Source: Candidatus Amarobacter glycogenicus (lineage in GTDB: Bacteria > Chloroflexota > Dehalococcoidia > Tepidiformales > Tepidiformaceae). Taken from it: a stretch of 64,000 nt of DNA. The notes beneath the pieces were generated by a model. That model searched no databases. It saw only the letters and a program-made list of their open reading frames with translations, and had not been told where the DNA came from. The position numbers and the translations under genes are program-made. Below are positions 61,876 through 64,000 of the stretch, piece by piece. The stretch spans positions 62,001 to 126,000 of the forward strand of contig JADJZF010000006.1 of the NCBI GenBank assembly GCA_016719395.1. The letters run 5' to 3'. The stretch's first letter is position 1; the number at the start of each line of letters is the position of its first letter.

Positions 61876-63436
61876 GCGAACTTTCGCTGGACCACCCAGG
61901 CGAGTCCGGCGGCGCCCGTGGCAAAGAGCGCGAAGAGGCTCCATCCCATCGTCGAGGCGCCGGAACACTCATAGCTCGCGGTGACCGTTTGGCGCTTCTC
62001 TGAGTCTGAAGTCGCCCATTCAGCGGTATTGGTGACCTTGCAGGCATCGCCGTCGGGCTTGAATTCTTGCGTCACCAGGAGGTACTCGCCTTTCGCAGTG
62101 GCATAGAACTTCCCGTAGCCGCCAGCAGTGATATCGCCGCAGGCAGCGCCCTCGTGCTCCTCGCAGCCGCTGATCCCGGTGTCCCATACCAGCAGGTCCG
62201 CCGGCTGGTTCGGTTCGAGCCGCCACGTCACGACACCGTCGGCGGCGGAGACGAAGGACTTGGCCACGGTGACCCTGGTAGTCGACGCTCCGCCTTTCAG
62301 GAACAGACAGGCGTGGACTGTCCCGTTTCGCTCCAGGTCTTTGGCGCTCAATTTCAGTGTCGTGCTGCTGCCAGTCGGTTCTTTGCAGTCGCTCTTCCCA
62401 TTGTCGGAGAGCACGAAGTCAACCACGGCAAAGCTGGTCGTTCCGCCACCGGCCGGCCCTTGGAAGGTGACGACGTACTCGGAAACCTCGACGTCGAGGT
62501 CGACGGCATCGGTGAAGGTCTTCACCACCGTGCCTTTTGCGTCAGTGAGAGCGAGTTGCCACTGGCCGCCGGGCGAGGACGGTTTCCACTTGCCCTTCCC
62601 GCCCTCATCCCAGGTCTCGACATCCACCTTGACCTTTGCCGAATTCCCGACGGCCCCGGTCGTGGTGACCGCCGTTGCCGCCTGGGTCACGGCTGTCGTT
62701 GCCGAAGACGGGCTCGCGGTCGCGGTCGTTGATGGCGCCGGGCCAGACGTCCCGGTTGCCGTCGGTGAAGCCTGGGGTGTGGGCGTTTGCGTCGGCGTCG
62801 CGGTGGCCGTCGGCGTCGGAGAGGGCGTCGTCGGAGTCGTCCCGTCCCAGATGTAGGCGATGCAGTAGTTCTGGGAGTCCGCTGCGAAAGACTGGCCATT
62901 CCAGCCGGCCCCGTCCGCGTTGTCGCTGTTCACCCCGTCGGTGGCGCATTGCAGGTCCAGGAACGGCATCGCCGCCCGTGAAGTCACCGTTGTCGGGTAG
63001 TTGTTGACCGAGAACCGGCGTACCTGGCTGACGCCGCCGGGGACGTACGTGCGGTGCCGCCGGCCAGGACAGTAGTCGGTCCCCCGGCAGGCCCACTGGC
63101 AGAGGTGGAGACGGAGAATGCGGTCGTCAACTGGGAGTCGAGAAAGACTGAACCTGCGGTTGAGCCGCCCAGTTCGAAGAAGGACAACCCGGTCGTCTGG
63201 GTGCAGCCGTACGCTGCGATGTCGTTTGGCGAAGCCGGCGACCCGTTTTCGTTCGAGTTCGGGTCCTTCCCCGCTGCGACCCGGGTGTACATCGAACTCG
63301 AACCGGGGCATGTCGCGGCGAGGAAGGTGAGCCGGGCGGGCGCGGCCGCCGCGCCGGCTGCCGTCATACCGGAAGCGACGCCCAGGGCGCCGGCAAGCAC
63401 CACGAGCGCTGCGACGAGTACCTTCGCGCTTCTCAT
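61863..63436 (-). pseudogene. Secreted Thr/Pro-rich protein with C-terminal membrane tail; candidate exosortase substrate; one frameshift
   Basis: About 525 residues once repaired. It starts at the ATG at 63436 (ATGA overlap with the upstream gene; GGAGGG ahead) with a signal peptide (VLVAALVVLAGALGVASG). At about 63045-63060 one base is missing: the frame changes between VLAGGTA and RTYVPGGVSQVRRFSVNNYP. A Thr/Pro/Ser linker follows (TTPTTPSPTPTATATPTQ), then a beta domain with 6+ Cys (~residues 300-480). The end ECSGASTMGWSLFALFATGA plus AGLAWVVQRKFACQQ is a single TM helix with a short basic tail, as in exosortase or sortase targets. Confidence 0.7.
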
Positions 63437-63939
63437 GCTGCCCTCCACATGCCGACCCGGACCGAGCTCGTCGGGTTCTCCCAGAGCGTGACGCTGACGA
63501 GTTCGGGCCCACCGGGCATGTCGGTGGTCAGGGCTGTCACGACGTTGCGAAAGATCACCGTGGCGAGGTTCTCTCCGGTTGGCTGGACGATGTCGAAGGG
63601 CTTGATTTCGTTGATGAACTGGTTGACGTACTTTCTCGCCTCTCCATCGAGGATGTCCGAAACCTCGCGTAAGCCGCAGATCATCCCGTTGTCGTCGACG
63701 CTGTCGGTGACAAACGCCCCCTGGACGCGGAATGAGTGCGTGTGGCGCTCGCCTGATGGCCGGATGGCGTGTGATGCGCCGAAGAACGAGTCGATGGTCA
63801 GTTCGTAGGCCATGCCGGCCGCCATCGAACGTTGCAGGAGCGCAGGCTCCGACGGTTGAAACCCGGCGACCGGCAGCCGCACCGGGTCCGATGCGTCCTG
63901 TGCCTGTCGCTGTGGTGAGAATTGCTTCAGCAGATCCAT
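63433..63939 (-). CDS. Degenerate 6-pyruvoyl-tetrahydropterin-synthase-like protein
   Basis: 168 residues from the ATG at 63939; the frame is open to the ATG at 63990. ELTIDSFFGASHAI, ERHTHSFRVQGAF, DDNGMICGLREVSDILDGEA and QPTGENLATVIF follow the PTPS/QueD fold. The three zinc histidines are kept (57, 66, 68), but the catalytic Cys before HxH is not seen and the usual DHxxLN is VNQFIN, so enzymatic activity is doubtful. This matches the PTPS-related family recalled as TIGR03112, found with XrtG in Firmicutes. It is first in the operon and overlaps the next gene by 4 bases. Confidence 0.82.
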   Translation of the reverse strand: MDLLKQFSPQRQAQDASDPVRLPVAGFQPSEPALLQRSMAAGMAYELTIDSFFGASHAIRPSGERHTHSFRVQGAFVTDSVDDNGMICGLREVSDILDGEARKYVNQFINEIKPFDIVQPTGENLATVIFRNVVTALTTDMPGGPELVSVTLWENPTSSVRVGMWRAA

Positions 63940-64000
63940 GCGTGCTTCGTCCCTGTTTTGGGTGGCGTTCAACCTGATAAACGGCAACAACTGACGGACG

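Overview
This window is high-GC DNA with tightly packed genes and many overlapping stop/start pairs. The gene content is bacterial: citrate synthase, leucine synthesis, F420-type LLM and PPOX enzymes, secreted proteins with long Thr/Pro linkers, sortases and single-Cys lipoproteins. I infer a Chloroflexota (Dehalococcoidia/Tepidiforma-like) chromosome, probably from a metagenome or a long-read draft. The lineage is an inference from gene content, not a search result. I saw no rRNA, tRNA, CRISPR array, phage or transposase.

0-24.6 kb is mostly core metabolism and housekeeping. A minus-strand run (queG, ATC-hydrolase-like, two P-loop kinases, dienelactone hydrolase, SDR) is followed by an MFS transporter, acyl-CoA dehydrogenase, a DinB-like protein and a TPR protein. 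Next come YkgJ, a DMT exporter and an M20 amidohydrolase on plus, then the tsaE-tsaB-ndk-LOG operon on minus. After these lie an XRE regulator, a flavin reductase, citrate synthase, a cupredoxin lipoprotein, leuB, RidA, aat, a HEAT-repeat protein and leuC-leuD. leuD is coupled to an unannotated 52-codon Cys-rich gene. A 902-residue protein with two HARP-like segments and a C-terminal DUF2325 domain lies upstream of leuC.

27.6-51.4 kb is a cell-surface region. It holds large secreted beta-rich proteins, two paralogous membrane-anchored secreted proteins, a CAP-domain protein, a RodZ-like protein, two tandem sortases, an IPT/TIG protein, a Thr/Pro lipoprotein, two tandem matrixin-like metalloproteases and a phosphodiester glycosidase. 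Four of these proteins share a C- or N-terminal module of about 75 residues, here called the GWN module.

51.5-59.8 kb returns to mixed metabolism: an LLM oxidoreductase, a DUF1786 protein with a DinB-like partner, a diguanylate cyclase, a damaged UbiB-like kinase, a PPOX protein, a NadD-like protein and a CaiB/BaiF CoA-transferase.

59.9-63.9 kb is the most interesting locus. Four overlapping minus-strand genes encode a degenerate 6-pyruvoyl-tetrahydropterin-synthase-like protein, a secreted Thr/Pro-rich protein with a C-terminal membrane tail, an exosortase-family protein and a family 2 glycosyltransferase. This matches the exosortase G (XrtG) gene triad known from Firmicutes, with a candidate substrate inside the same operon.

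Caution on sequence quality: at least eight genes are broken, nearly always by a net loss of 1 (mod 3) bases, and about 190 bases near 20.2-20.4 kb are almost pure G/C homopolymer. These look like assembly errors rather than biology, so broken genes are listed as single disrupted genes.
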